This document shows positions 15,663 to 24,551 of a stretch of DNA of 26,321 nt, one piece after another. The translations under genes and the position numbers were made by a program. Location: contig JAGZGB010000019.1 in assembly GCA_018367495.1 (NCBI GenBank), positions 1 through 26,321 on the forward strand, given 5' to 3'. Source of the DNA: Veillonella sp. GTDB taxonomy: Bacteria; Bacillota_C; Negativicutes; Veillonellales; Veillonellaceae. Position 1 is the stretch's first letter. Every line of letters starts with the position of its first letter. The notes beneath the pieces are model-generated. The model did not search any database and had not been told where the DNA came from. It saw only the letters and a program-made list of their open reading frames with translations.

Positions 15663-15695
15663 AAAATCCTTCACGAAAGTGAAGGATTTTATTAA
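15663..15695 (-). terminator. Terminator after gntR
   Basis: A perfect 12-bp stem AAAATCCTTCAC / GTGAAGGATTTT with a GAAA/TTTC tetraloop is followed on the minus strand by a T-rich tract (TTTTTGTTTT). It ends the ispE-gntR transcript before the symporter gene. Confidence 0.88.
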
Positions 15696-15729
15696 TGATT
15701 TATTATTGTATAGCAAATAGGATACTTCA

Positions 15730-16422
15730 TTAAGATTTAGTGAATTCCTGGGATTCTTCCATGCCTTGAAGTAAGGTTTGTTCAGAATGTTCCATATGAA
15801 TTCTGGCTAGCTTTCGAGCTTGTGTAGCGTTATGTGAAGCAATGGCTTCTACTAATTGGCGATGTTCTTCCCAAGTTTTTCTGAGACGACCTGGTTGGTT
15901 CATAGAAAAACTACGGAACCGATAGGTTTGCTCGCGTAAGTTGTGAACAATATCTGCAAGTCGTTCATTGCGAGATGCTCGGTATAGAACTTCGTGAAAT
16001 TCCACGTCCGCTGATACGACGGATTCCATATCTTTGTTTTCCATATGATCGCCAATTTCTACAAGCATTCGTTCCAAGGTTTCGATTTCTTCCTCCGTAA
16101 TGCGCTCCGCTGCAAGACCTGCAGCTAGTTCTTCGAGAGCAGATCGGATTTCAAATACTTGAGTAATATCCTTTAGAGATATATTAGCCACATATGTGCC
16201 ACGGCGAGGCACCATGACAACAAAGCCTTCTAGTTCAAGCTTACGAATGGCTTCACGAATTGGGGTACGGCTTACACCAAGCTCTTCTGCTAGAGGAATT
16301 TCCATAAGGCGTTCGCCAGGTTTTAAAACACCATCTTGAATGGCTTGTCGCAATGTTTCGCTAACAACTTCGCGTAGAGGTTTATACGCATCTAAGCGTA
16401 TAGGTTGCAACCGTTTTGTCAT
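15730..16422 (-). CDS. GntR-family transcriptional regulator, FCD (FadR-C-terminal) subfamily
   Basis: 230-residue DNA-binding regulator. The winged helix spans about residues 12-78 (PLREVVSETLRQAI, LAEELGVSRTPIREAIRKLELEG, VPRRGTYV). An all-helical FCD effector domain follows (about 85-220), with the metal/ligand set Asp139, His143, His187 and His209. FCD regulators usually sense small carboxylates or amino-acid-derived acids; the effector is unknown here. The ATG at 16422 has AGGAGG seven bases upstream, better than the in-frame ATG 15 codons earlier. Its start overlaps the ispE stop as ATGA, so translation is coupled. Nearby amino-acid genes gdhA and the AGCS carrier are possible targets. 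Confidence 0.9.
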   Translation of the reverse strand: MTKRLQPIRLDAYKPLREVVSETLRQAIQDGVLKPGERLMEIPLAEELGVSRTPIREAIRKLELEGFVVMVPRRGTYVANISLKDITQVFEIRSALEELAAGLAAERITEEEIETLERMLVEIGDHMENKDMESVVSADVEFHEVLYRASRNERLADIVHNLREQTYRFRSFSMNQPGRLRKTWEEHRQLVEAIASHNATQARKLARIHMEHSEQTLLQGMEESQEFTKS

Positions 16423-17315
16423 GGTAAGTCCTCCTGTGTACATGTTTTTGTAATGAGAGAAAGCCAATCATGGCCTGCTGCTTTAATCTCTTCTTGCAGT
16501 TGTAATGCCTCCATCGGCTTATCGAGTAATACTACCATTGTAGGACCACTGCCAGTCATGATAGTTGGATACCCACGACTAGTAAAGAAATCTTTACAAA
16601 TAACGAGCTCTTCATGGTCAGGGAAGAGTAGCTCTTCAAAGGTGTTCGCACTAGCTAGGAAGGCTGACTTTAGATTATTGTGCTCTAAGTGCTTGTGGAC
16701 AGTATTTATGGTTTGTTTGGTAGCTATTGATTTACCGTTGAAGCGACCGTAGGCAACTGCAGTAGATACAGAAACCTGTGGTTTTACGAGTAATAGCCAA
16801 TGTGGATCTGGTGATTTACCGTAGGTTAATATTTCGCCACGGCCCGTGCCGCGTGCAGTACCACCTTGTAATAAGAATGGTACATCAGATCCGAGGGTAG
16901 CACCGATTTTTAATAGTTCATCTTGAGTAAGACGTAAATCCCAGAAACGATTGAGGCCTACTAACATAGCTGCCGCATCAGCGCTGCCACCACCAAGTCC
17001 TGCTTGGATAGGTACGCGTTTTAAAAGGTGAATTGCGGCTCCTGCTTTACATCCCGTATAGGCTTGGACAGCCCGTAATGCTTTGAGGGCAAGATTCTCT
17101 TCCCCGTAAGTAACTAGTTTTTGCATATACTCTGGTAATTCTGGAGCACCACCAGAAAAAACTACGGAATGATGTTTAGCAAAATAAATGGAATCGCTAA
17201 GGCGAATGGATTGGAAGATAGAGTCGATATCGTGATATCCATCTTCGCGCTTGCCTGTAATAGCAAGACCAATATTGATTTTACTGCAACCGAGTTGCTC
17301 AAAACTTTTACTCAT
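16419..17315 (-). CDS. ispE: 4-diphosphocytidyl-2-C-methyl-D-erythritol kinase
   Basis: 298-residue GHMP kinase of the MEP isoprenoid pathway; it phosphorylates the 2-hydroxyl of CDP-ME using ATP. Visible: CSKINIGLAITGKREDGYHDIDS at the start (the conserved Lys12 and DGYH), the ATP-binding PIQAGLGGGSADAAAML (about 102-117), LGSDVPF with the probable catalytic Asp144, and the C-terminal GSGPTMV loop. The preferred ATG is 17315, with GAGG five bases upstream, not the in-frame ATG eight codons earlier. It is the first gene of an ispE-gntR unit and is divergent from the YitT-family gene. Isoprenoid units also feed the undecaprenyl carrier used by TagO/WecA. Confidence 0.93.
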   Translation of the reverse strand: MSKSFEQLGCSKINIGLAITGKREDGYHDIDSIFQSIRLSDSIYFAKHHSVVFSGGAPELPEYMQKLVTYGEENLALKALRAVQAYTGCKAGAAIHLLKRVPIQAGLGGGSADAAAMLVGLNRFWDLRLTQDELLKIGATLGSDVPFLLQGGTARGTGRGEILTYGKSPDPHWLLLVKPQVSVSTAVAYGRFNGKSIATKQTINTVHKHLEHNNLKSAFLASANTFEELLFPDHEELVICKDFFTSRGYPTIMTGSGPTMVVLLDKPMEALQLQEEIKAAGHDWLSLITKTCTQEDLP

Positions 17316-17520
17316 AATAGCCTCGTTTGTAACGTACATAATATATGCAGTATATATGTTTATTTTATACTCTTATAAAGTGATTGAAAATAACCATTAA
17401 GTGGTTTATGATGAATTTGTATACGCATATTGTTTTATTCTTACATGGATTGTAAATAGCGTATATTTTAGTTAGTTCATTATAGAATATTTATAGTGAA
17501 ATGGCAATTTGGAGGAAGCT

Positions 17521-18450
17521 ATGTTCGCTAAGTATAAAACCGTTGTCTATGAAAGCCTCATGGTTATCCTTGGATGTGCCATATTTGGTGCTGGCATTGA
17601 TGCCTTTGTATTACCACACAAACTGGTTAGTACTGGTATTAGTGGGGTAGGCTTGATTTTGTATTACTTAACGGGGTTATCCGTTGGTTCTTGGAATATG
17701 ATTTTAAATATTCCTATATTCTGGGCCGCTTGGAAGTGGCTAGGTACTCGTGTTGTTATTAAGACCTTGTATGGCACGTTGATGTTATCTTGGATGGTTG
17801 ATTTATTTAACTTTTTGCAATATGACATGATTATTAGGGATCCTTTATTAAGTTCTATGATGGCCGGTATTACGACTGGTGTAGGTCTTGGTATTGTGTA
17901 CCGCGTTGGTGGCAATACAGGTGGTCTTGATCCGATAGCACTCATAGTACGTAAGTATTATGGACTTCAAATGGGGTCTATTAATAGTGCCATAAACTGT
18001 GCTATTCTTGTTGCCGCAATTGGTGTTGTTGGCCTTGAAGCAGTAGCAGTAACGCTTATTAGTGTGTATGTGTATACTATTATTACGAATAAAGTGGTTA
18101 TCGGCTTTAATCAGCGAAAGGTAGCTTTTATCATTACCTATCGTACCAACGAGGTATGTGCATGTATCATCAATAAAGTTGGTCGTGGAGCTACTATCAT
18201 TAATGGTATCGGTGCCTATACGCGGACACCGAAGCAAATCGTTATGGTAGCAGTTAATCTACTGCAGGTAAATAAGTTGAAAGAGGTAATTCAAGAGGCT
18301 GATCCAAATGTGTTCATCTTAATAACTGATGCGCAAGAGGTTATTGGTCAAGGTTTTACGCAGCCTATTATACCGACTGAAGTATGTGAACAGTTAAAGG
18401 ATAAGAGTATTACTGAAGAGGATAATACACAAACTGTACATAATCAGTAG
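17521..18450 (+). CDS. YitT family membrane protein (DUF161 + DUF2179)
   Basis: 309 residues from ATG 17521, which has GGAGGA 4-5 bases upstream; a TTG at 17509 overlaps that site and is unlikely. About five transmembrane helices fill residues 10-190, including the family-typical GAGIDAFVLPHKLVSTGISG and YRVGGNTGGLDPIALIV. A soluble C-terminal DUF2179-type domain follows (about 200-295, with GRGATIINGIGAYT and ITDAQEVIGQGF). It is probably an uncharacterised transporter or sensor; no substrate can be assigned. It is divergent from ispE; the 200-bp shared upstream region contains a GTATAC palindrome at 17420-17425. Confidence 0.88.
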   Translation: MFAKYKTVVYESLMVILGCAIFGAGIDAFVLPHKLVSTGISGVGLILYYLTGLSVGSWNMILNIPIFWAAWKWLGTRVVIKTLYGTLMLSWMVDLFNFLQYDMIIRDPLLSSMMAGITTGVGLGIVYRVGGNTGGLDPIALIVRKYYGLQMGSINSAINCAILVAAIGVVGLEAVAVTLISVYVYTIITNKVVIGFNQRKVAFIITYRTNEVCACIINKVGRGATIINGIGAYTRTPKQIVMVAVNLLQVNKLKEVIQEADPNVFILITDAQEVIGQGFTQPIIPTEVCEQLKDKSITEEDNTQTVHNQ

Positions 18451-18545
18451 ATAAAGTTAAAATTATGTATTTGTCATCTCATATTAATTATGTGTAAATA
18501 TAATATTTTATGAATGATATATACAGTTGAAATTAGGAGGTTCCT

Positions 18546-20183
18546 ATGGCTCATGCATTAGCAGGTATGCCTGTACAAGAACAAGATATTATAGATGTAC
18601 AAACTCTAGTGGATGCTTATTTTGATAATGCACCGGATGTTACTGATTCGACACAACTCGTATCCTTTGGTACCTCTGGGCATCGTGGTACCTCTTTAAA
18701 TGGTACTTTTACAGATTTACATGTAGCAGCTATTACACAGGCTATCTGTGATGGTCGAGGTCAATTTGGGGCAACAGGTCCAATTTTTGTGGGCCAAGAT
18801 ACACATGCTTTATCTCAACCTGCATTAGTAACAGTGCTTGAGGTACTTGCTGGTAATGGCGTGGTTGCAATGGTTGATGCGGACATGGACTTTGTGCCTA
18901 CACCGTCAGTGTCTCGTGCTATCATTCGGTATAATGAAAGTCATTTTGATAAGGCTGATGGTATCGTTATTACACCATCTCACAACCCTCCGGACAATGG
19001 GGGGATAAAGTATAATGCTACCAACGGTGGTCCTGCAGATACATTAATTACGAAATGGATTGAAACTCGTGCTAATGAGTACGTTCGGGCTTATTGTGAA
19101 TTAGAAGGGTTCAAACGCATTAGTATTGATAATATTGAGCCAGATCAACAAGTGCCTTATGATTACAAGGGGCTATATGTTGAGGAATTATCTTCTATCA
19201 TTAACATGGAAGCCATTCAAAGTGCTAAACCGAAGGTTCTTGTCAATGCATTAGGTGGTAGTGGCCTCGGTTACTGGCGTGCTATTAAAGAGCGATATAA
19301 TCTCAATATGGATATTATCAACGATGAGTACGATCCGACATTTAGTTTTATGACCTATGACCATGATGGCAAGGTGAGAATGGATTGTTCCTCTGAATAT
19401 GCTATGGCTGATGTCATTAAACAAATTGGCAATTATGATCTCGCTGTTGGGAATGATCCAGATTATGATCGTTATGGCATTGTAACTGCAGAGGGGCTTA
19501 CTTCTCCCAATGCGTTCCTTACGGTTGCTGCAGATTATTTGTTTACAACCCGTGGTTGGACAGATAAAGGGGTAGGAAAAACAGTTGTTTGTACTACTAT
19601 GATTGATAAATGGGCTGCCGTTAAAGAGATTCCTGTTTATGAGGTTCCAGTAGGCTTTAAATATTTTAGCTCCTTATTATTTGATGGTGAGATTGGTATC
19701 GGCGGTGAAGAATCTGCCGGTGCATCGTTCCTTAAAAAGGATGGTACTGTATGGACTACTGATAAAGACGGCATGGTAATGGCGTTGTTGGCGATGGAAA
19801 TGTACGCCGTAATGGGCGCCACAGTTGATAGACTGTATAACAATATTGTTGAAGGTTGTGGGGATCCTCGTTTTGGTCGTATTGATGCGGCGTGCACAAA
19901 GGCGGCAAAAGCTAAGTTGAAACAGTTGAATGCAAGTTCAATTACAGCTACAGAGGTAGACGGAGATCCTATTACTAATATACGTACTACATCTTTGTAT
20001 AAGGAGATGCCAATCGATGGCGTTCGGGTAGAAACTGAAACAGGTTGGTTTGTAGCGCGTCCATCTGGCACGGAAGATTTGTATAAAATTTATGGTGAAA
20101 GCTATAAAGGTGATAAAGGGTTAGTGGCGTTATTGACAGCAGGAGAGGCTATCGTAACGGCCGCATTATCCGACGAAGTATAA
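18546..20183 (+). CDS. pgm: Alpha-D-phosphoglucomutase
   Basis: 545-residue enzyme interconverting glucose-1-phosphate and glucose-6-phosphate, linking glycolysis with nucleotide-sugar and glycogen synthesis. It matches the E. coli Pgm type in length and order: GTSGHRG near 43-49, catalytic phosphoserine loop TPSHNPP (Ser145), Mg loop DPDYDR (Asp304, Asp306, Asp308), sugar-binding GGEESAGASF, and phosphate-binding RPSGTEDLYKIY near the C-terminus. The residue after the Mg-loop Arg is Tyr310, where E. coli-type enzymes usually have His. The ATG follows AGGAGG. No terminator separates it from the YitT gene 95 bp upstream. Confidence 0.95.
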   Translation: MAHALAGMPVQEQDIIDVQTLVDAYFDNAPDVTDSTQLVSFGTSGHRGTSLNGTFTDLHVAAITQAICDGRGQFGATGPIFVGQDTHALSQPALVTVLEVLAGNGVVAMVDADMDFVPTPSVSRAIIRYNESHFDKADGIVITPSHNPPDNGGIKYNATNGGPADTLITKWIETRANEYVRAYCELEGFKRISIDNIEPDQQVPYDYKGLYVEELSSIINMEAIQSAKPKVLVNALGGSGLGYWRAIKERYNLNMDIINDEYDPTFSFMTYDHDGKVRMDCSSEYAMADVIKQIGNYDLAVGNDPDYDRYGIVTAEGLTSPNAFLTVAADYLFTTRGWTDKGVGKTVVCTTMIDKWAAVKEIPVYEVPVGFKYFSSLLFDGEIGIGGEESAGASFLKKDGTVWTTDKDGMVMALLAMEMYAVMGATVDRLYNNIVEGCGDPRFGRIDAACTKAAKAKLKQLNASSITATEVDGDPITNIRTTSLYKEMPIDGVRVETETGWFVARPSGTEDLYKIYGESYKGDKGLVALLTAGEAIVTAALSDEV

Positions 20184-20239
20184 AATACTGTTTTCGGGTG
20201 AAAACTCATGAAGATTTCACCGTAGAAAAGTAATAAATG

Positions 20240-20248
20240 TGATATAAT
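20240..20248 (+). promoter_or_regulatory. Extended -10 promoter for the ACT/UPF0210 operon
   Basis: TGATATAAT at 20240-20248 is an extended -10 element about 70 bp before the ACT gene start. The leader then carries a short CCC-TATAT-GGG dyad near 20272-20282. A 7-bp hairpin upstream (20197-20221) lacks a T run and is not a clear terminator for pgm. Confidence 0.45.
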
Positions 20249-20317
20249 ATATTAATATAGTTTATTGAATGCCCTATATGGGTTAAATAGTCTGTAGTGC
20301 TCAGAAAAGGTGATGTT

Positions 20318-20593
20318 ATGAAATTAGTTGTTACCGTAGTCGGTGTTGACCGCGTTGGTATCATCGCAGGTGTTAGTACTGTACTTGCTAACCATGGCGT
20401 AAATATTATGTCTATTAATCAAACCATTCTTGATGGCGTTTTTAATATGATTATGATGTGTGAAACTAAGTCTGAAAATGTGAAAGACTTAACATCTATT
20501 CAAGAGGCTTTAGCTACACTTGGTAAAGAACTTGGTGTTGAAATCCGTGCACAACATGCTGACATTTTCTTAAGCATGCACCGTGTGGGATAG
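20318..20593 (+). CDS. ACT domain protein, UPF0237 family
   Basis: 91 residues from ATG 20318, preceded by AAAAGG at good spacing; a GTG seven codons earlier has no ribosome site. Almost the whole protein is one ACT-type ligand-binding fold: [36 protein letters not shown], then a second half ending near residue 85. ACT domains usually bind amino acids and regulate partner proteins. The next gene (UPF0210/DUF711) begins 9 bp after this stop; the same pair occurs in streptococci and many anaerobes (UPF0237 with UPF0210). The ligand and the regulated activity are unknown. Confidence 0.9.
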   Translation: MKLVVTVVGVDRVGIIAGVSTVLANHGVNIMSINQTILDGVFNMIMMCETKSENVKDLTSIQEALATLGKELGVEIRAQHADIFLSMHRVG

Positions 20594-20601
20594 GAGGCGC
20601 T

Positions 20602-21960
20602 ATGTTATCTATCGACAATATTTTAGAAACGAATCAGATGATTCATGATAATAAGCTTGACGTACGTACTATTACAATGGGTATTAGCTTGCTTGAATGT
20701 GCGTCTAGCTCTGGAAAAGAGTTATGTGATCGTATTTATGATCGTATTACAAAAGAAGCAGAACACCTTGTTTCTACTGGTGAGGATATTGAATGTGAGT
20801 TTGGTATTCCTATCATTAACAAACGTATTTCTGTAACGCCTATTTCTCTTATAGCCGGTGGTAGTGATTTAACATCTTATGTGCCTATTGCAGAAGCAAT
20901 GGATCGCGCTGCAAAAACGGTAGGGGTAAACTTTATTGGTGGCTTCTCTGCACTCGTAACAAAGGGTGCTACAAGAGCTGATCGTATTTTGATTGATTCT
21001 ATTCCAGAAGCGTTGGCAACTACGGATATCGTATGTAGCTCTGTAGGCGTTGGATCTACTAAAACAGGTATCAACATGGATGCGGTTCGTGACATGGGGA
21101 TTATCGTTAAAAGAACTGCAGAACTTACAAAGGATAATGATGCTCTTGGTTGTGCTAAGCTCGTTATTTTCTGTAATCCTGTAGAGGATAATCCATTCAT
21201 GGCCGGTGCCTTCTTTGGTGTTACTGAAGGTGATAGTGCTATTTCTGTAGGCGTATCTGGTCCAGGCGTTGTTAAACACGCATTAGAGTCTGTACGTGGT
21301 CAATCCTTTGACGTTGTAGCCGAAACGATTAAACGTACTGCTTTCAAGATTACTCGCGTAGGCCAATTGGTAGCGCAAGAGGCATCTCGCCGTCTTGGTA
21401 AACCATTTGGTATCATCGATTTGTCCTTGGCTCCAACACCAGCTGTAGGTGATTCCGTAGCTCACGTTCTTGAAGAAATGGGCTTATCCTCTTGTGGTTG
21501 TCACGGTACTACTGCAGCACTGGCATTGCTTAATGATGCAGTGAAAAAAGGTGGTCTTATGGCATCTTCGCATGTAGGTGGCCTTAGTGGTGCATTCATT
21601 CCAGTATCTGAAGATGCCGGTATGATTGATGCTGTATCTTGTGGCAGTTTATCCCTCGATAAATTAGAGGCTATGACTTGCGTATGTTCTGTTGGCCTTG
21701 ACATGATCGCTATCCCTGGAGACACAACAGCAGATACAATTTCTGCAATTATTGCCGATGAATCTGCTATTGGTATGATTAATAATAAGACTACTGCGGT
21801 TCGTGTAATTCCTGTACCTGGTAAGACTGTAGGAGAGGTTGTTGAATTTGGTGGCTTGTTGGGCTATGCTCCAATCATTGAAGTGAGCCCATATAGTGCC
21901 GCTGAATTTATCGCTCGCGGTGGTCGCATTCCTGCACCTATTCGTAGCTTGACTAACTAA
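20602..21960 (+). CDS. UPF0210 (DUF711, PFL-like) protein
   Basis: 452-residue soluble protein of the DUF711/UPF0210 family, often called PFL family because its fold resembles pyruvate formate-lyase/ribonucleotide-reductase barrels. Typical features are the N-terminal [36 protein letters not shown], the central [14 protein letters not shown] and [14 protein letters not shown], and the Gly-rich C-terminal half ([37 protein letters not shown]). No glycyl-radical motif is evident and no reaction is established. The ATG follows AGGAGG, which overlaps the ACT gene stop, so the two are coupled and probably interact. tagO follows only 33 bp later. Confidence 0.9.
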   Translation: MLSIDNILETNQMIHDNKLDVRTITMGISLLECASSSGKELCDRIYDRITKEAEHLVSTGEDIECEFGIPIINKRISVTPISLIAGGSDLTSYVPIAEAMDRAAKTVGVNFIGGFSALVTKGATRADRILIDSIPEALATTDIVCSSVGVGSTKTGINMDAVRDMGIIVKRTAELTKDNDALGCAKLVIFCNPVEDNPFMAGAFFGVTEGDSAISVGVSGPGVVKHALESVRGQSFDVVAETIKRTAFKITRVGQLVAQEASRRLGKPFGIIDLSLAPTPAVGDSVAHVLEEMGLSSCGCHGTTAALALLNDAVKKGGLMASSHVGGLSGAFIPVSEDAGMIDAVSCGSLSLDKLEAMTCVCSVGLDMIAIPGDTTADTISAIIADESAIGMINNKTTAVRVIPVPGKTVGEVVEFGGLLGYAPIIEVSPYSAAEFIARGGRIPAPIRSLTN

Positions 21961-21993
21961 TATTGTTTTCAACCTAGTTGTTGGAGGTGTCTT

Positions 21994-23145
21994 ATGAGTG
22001 ATTATGTGCTCGATTATGTATGGGCCTTTGCTCTGGCGCTCATCATAACTTTTGCACTTACCCCTTTGGTAAAACGCTTTGCCGTTGCTGTTGGGGCAAT
22101 AGATAAACCTGATGCCCGTAAGGTACATCATGGTGCTATTCCACGACTTGGTGGTTTAGCAATCTTTCTCGGTTATATAGGATCGGTTCTTTTTAATGGA
22201 TCTATTCCACATGACCATAAATTATTTGGATTTGTGCTTGGTACAGTTATTCTTGTGCTCGTTGGCATATGGGATGATATTAAACAGATTGAGCCAAAAA
22301 CTAAGTTAATGGGCCAAATTATAGCAGCAGCTATTTTGGTGGCTTACGATATTCGGGTAGACTTCATCAATCTTCCTTGGGGTGGTGTAGTGTACCTTAA
22401 ATATTGGTCTGCTCCGTTGACTATTTTCTGGATTGTAGGGTTTACGAATATCGTAAACCTCATCGATGGACTTGATGGCTTGGCAGCAGGGATTTCCTTT
22501 ATTGCTTATATTGCTGTTGGCGCTATGACATTACAACTTGGCCAAACTGATTTAGCATGTATATCCCTTGCACTAGCAGGTGCAACAGTAGGTTTTTTAC
22601 GGTATAACTTTAACCCAGCGAAAATCTTCATGGGTGATACGGGCTCTATGCTCCTCGGTTATACTTTAGCAGCTATTTCTGTAATGGGTGCTGTTAAAAC
22701 GGCAGCTACCATTGCATTAGTAGTGCCAGCAATCGTGTTAGGCCTACCAATCCTTGATACATTATTTGCTATCGTACGTCGTAAAATTAGCGGCCGACCA
22801 ATTTTCAAGCCTGATAAAGGCCATGTGCATCATCGATTATTGGCTCAAGGTTTATCTCAAAAGCAAGCGGTACTAATGATGTATGCCGTTACTGCTCTGT
22901 TTGGGGGCGTATCTGTCATCGTGGCAGAGGTTAATGCTTGGATTGGCATTGCGTTGGTATTCGTTATTTTCTTAGGTAGTATTTTTGTGGCTCGTCGTCT
23001 TGGGGTTATTACTCACAGTGACGCAGCTGGACATCCACTACCACGTCCTACAATTGAACGTAGCGATTCAGATGAAACTATTTCTTTTGATCGTGAAGAA
23101 TTGGCAAAAGCTTTAGAGGAATCTGAGGATTCCCATAAGAAATAA
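21994..23145 (+). CDS. tagO: Undecaprenyl-phosphate GlcNAc-1-phosphate transferase (TagO/WecA, MraY-like)
   Basis: 383-residue multi-pass membrane enzyme that transfers GlcNAc-1-phosphate from UDP-GlcNAc to undecaprenyl phosphate, the first step of teichoic acid, O-antigen or enterobacterial-common-antigen-like polymers. Family motifs: DKPDARKVHHGAIPRLGG (37-54), IWDDIKQ with Asp94/Asp95, NLIDGLDGLAAG (Asp158, Asp161), MGDTGS with Asp215, and the substrate-recognition HVHHRLL (277-283). About 10-11 helices are visible. The C-terminus (about 350-383) is an acidic, charged cytoplasmic tail. The ATG follows GGAGG. The wecB neighbour supports a UDP-GlcNAc/ManNAc polymer role. tagO versus wecA naming is arbitrary here. 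Confidence 0.9.
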   Translation: MSDYVLDYVWAFALALIITFALTPLVKRFAVAVGAIDKPDARKVHHGAIPRLGGLAIFLGYIGSVLFNGSIPHDHKLFGFVLGTVILVLVGIWDDIKQIEPKTKLMGQIIAAAILVAYDIRVDFINLPWGGVVYLKYWSAPLTIFWIVGFTNIVNLIDGLDGLAAGISFIAYIAVGAMTLQLGQTDLACISLALAGATVGFLRYNFNPAKIFMGDTGSMLLGYTLAAISVMGAVKTAATIALVVPAIVLGLPILDTLFAIVRRKISGRPIFKPDKGHVHHRLLAQGLSQKQAVLMMYAVTALFGGVSVIVAEVNAWIGIALVFVIFLGSIFVARRLGVITHSDAAGHPLPRPTIERSDSDETISFDREELAKALEESEDSHKK

Positions 23146-23152
23146 CCAAATG

Positions 23153-23177
23153 TGGGGCGCTTAGCGCCCCATTTTTT
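23153..23177 (+). terminator. Intrinsic terminator between tagO and wecB
   Basis: TGGGGCGC / GCGCCCCA with a 3-base TTA loop, followed by six Ts at 23172-23177, lies 7 bp after the tagO stop and ends just 25 bp before the wecB ATG. It would reduce read-through into wecB and the genes beyond. Confidence 0.8.
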
Positions 23178-23202
23178 CTATCCTACTATGTTGGAGGCAA
23201 CT

Positions 23203-24345
23203 ATGTTAAAAGTTATGACAATCTTTGGTACAAGACCTGAGGCTATTAAGATGGCTCCTCTTGTAAAAGCATTAGAAGCAGCACCAGATATGGAGCCGAT
23301 TGTAACCGTTACGGCACAACATCGTGATATGCTTGATCAAGTACTAAATTTGTTTAATATTACCCCTGATTACGATTTAAATATTATGAGCCAAGGTCAA
23401 ACGTTGTACGATGTAACAAATCGTGCATTGATGGGTCTTAAAGATGTATTAGAAGAAGCTAAACCAGATGTAGTTCTTGTACATGGTGATACTACAACAA
23501 CCTTTGCAGGTGCCTTGGCGTCCTTCTATCAAGAAATTCCTGTCGGTCATGTAGAGGCAGGCCTCCGCACAGGTGATATTTACTCTCCGTTCCCAGAAGA
23601 AATGAACCGTAAGTTAACAGGTTCTATTGCAACGTATCACTTTGCACCAACAGCTAGTTCTGAAAGTAATCTTAAAAAAGAAAATATTAATACAGAGCAT
23701 TTATATGTAACTGGTAATACTGTTATTGATGCTCTTGATACAACTGTGCAAGAAAGCTATGTTTTTGATGATGCGGCTATTAATGCATTAGATTCTGAAA
23801 AACGTACGGTTCTTGTTACAACACATCGTCGTGAAAATTTGGGCGAGCCTATGCGCCATGTATACCAAGCTATTCGCGATTTGATTAATGAATTTAAAGA
23901 TATTCAAGTGGTATTCCCTGTACATAAGAATCCTAAGGTTCGTCAAGTTGTACAAGAAGAACTTGGTTCTGTAGAACGTGTTACCTTAATTGATCCACTT
24001 GATTATGAACCATTCGCTAACTTGATGGCTAAATCCTACTTGATTCTTACTGATTCTGGTGGGATTCAAGAGGAAGCACCAGCCCTTGGTAAACCAGTAC
24101 TTGTATTGCGGGATACTACAGAACGCCCAGAAGCTGTGGAAGCTGGTACAGTGCGTCTTGTAGGTACTGATAAAGAGGCTGTACATGCAGCGGCTCATGA
24201 ATTATTGAGCAATGCAGAAGCTTATAAATTGATGTCTAATTCCGTTAACCCTTATGGTGATGGGAAAGCATCTAAACGCATTATTCAAGCGTTGCGCCAT
24301 GAGTTCTTAGGCGATCCTAATCGTCCTGAACGTTTTGGTAAATAA
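23203..24345 (+). CDS. wecB: UDP-N-acetylglucosamine 2-epimerase (non-hydrolysing)
   Basis: 380-residue cytosolic enzyme interconverting UDP-GlcNAc and UDP-ManNAc, supplying ManNAc for wall teichoic acid-type linkage units or surface polysaccharide. Evidence: the start [20 protein letters not shown] and the catalytic set at positions matching the WecB/MnaA family: Asp96 (HGDTTTT), Glu118 ([10 protein letters not shown]), Glu132 (PEEMNR) and His208 (THRREN). The UDP-binding [10 protein letters not shown] and [15 protein letters not shown] follow. ATG 23203 has GGAGG five bases upstream; the frame is open back to 23152, through the terminator, so the longer start is rejected. The stop is one base from the atpZ ATG, so it may be cotranscribed with the ATP synthase genes. 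Confidence 0.93.
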   Translation: MLKVMTIFGTRPEAIKMAPLVKALEAAPDMEPIVTVTAQHRDMLDQVLNLFNITPDYDLNIMSQGQTLYDVTNRALMGLKDVLEEAKPDVVLVHGDTTTTFAGALASFYQEIPVGHVEAGLRTGDIYSPFPEEMNRKLTGSIATYHFAPTASSESNLKKENINTEHLYVTGNTVIDALDTTVQESYVFDDAAINALDSEKRTVLVTTHRRENLGEPMRHVYQAIRDLINEFKDIQVVFPVHKNPKVRQVVQEELGSVERVTLIDPLDYEPFANLMAKSYLILTDSGGIQEEAPALGKPVLVLRDTTERPEAVEAGTVRLVGTDKEAVHAAAHELLSNAEAYKLMSNSVNPYGDGKASKRIIQALRHEFLGDPNRPERFGK

Positions 24346-24346
24346 T

Positions 24347-24541
24347 ATGGATAGGGACCTTGTGAAAGCCCTCGCCATGGCGACATCGGCGGGGCTCACA
24401 CTCGTTTTCTGTATAGGTGGTTTCATTTGGATCGGATATATATTGGATGGTTGGTTTAGAACTCAGCCGTTATGTATGGTTATATTTGGTCTCATTGGAG
24501 CTATAACAGGTTTTTATATGTTATATAAACAAGTTAAGTAG
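24347..24541 (+). CDS. atpZ: AtpZ/AtpI-type small membrane protein of the ATP synthase operon
   Basis: About 64 residues with two hydrophobic helices (SAGLTLVFCIGGFIWIGYIL and MVIFGLIGAITGFYML) separated by DGWFRTQP; this is the usual layout of the ATPase gene 1/AtpZ family, which assists assembly or Mg2+/Ca2+ supply of the F1Fo ATP synthase. The ATG at 24347 follows the wecB stop by one base but has a poor ribosome site. A GTG at 24362, with AGGG upstream, is an equally good start, so translation may depend on coupling to wecB. It is followed by a second accessory membrane gene, atpI. Confidence 0.8.
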   Translation: MDRDLVKALAMATSAGLTLVFCIGGFIWIGYILDGWFRTQPLCMVIFGLIGAITGFYMLYKQVK

Positions 24542-24551
24542 TGAGGTATAT

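Noticed and set aside
17848..18237. 129-codon minus-strand frame opposite the YitT gene
   Set aside because: The plus-strand protein has clear family motifs and the minus frame is low-complexity, without a start signal.
20197..20221. Hairpin after pgm considered as a terminator
   Set aside because: Only a 7-bp stem with an 11-base loop and no T run follows; at best a weak stop or RNA-stability element.
21664..22131. 155-codon minus-strand frame spanning the UPF0210-tagO junction
   Set aside because: It is a shadow of two well-supported genes, with no ribosome site or recognisable content.
23152..23202. Longer wecB start at ATG 23152
   Set aside because: It would place the terminator hairpin inside the coding region; ATG 23203 has the ribosome site and matches the family N-terminus.
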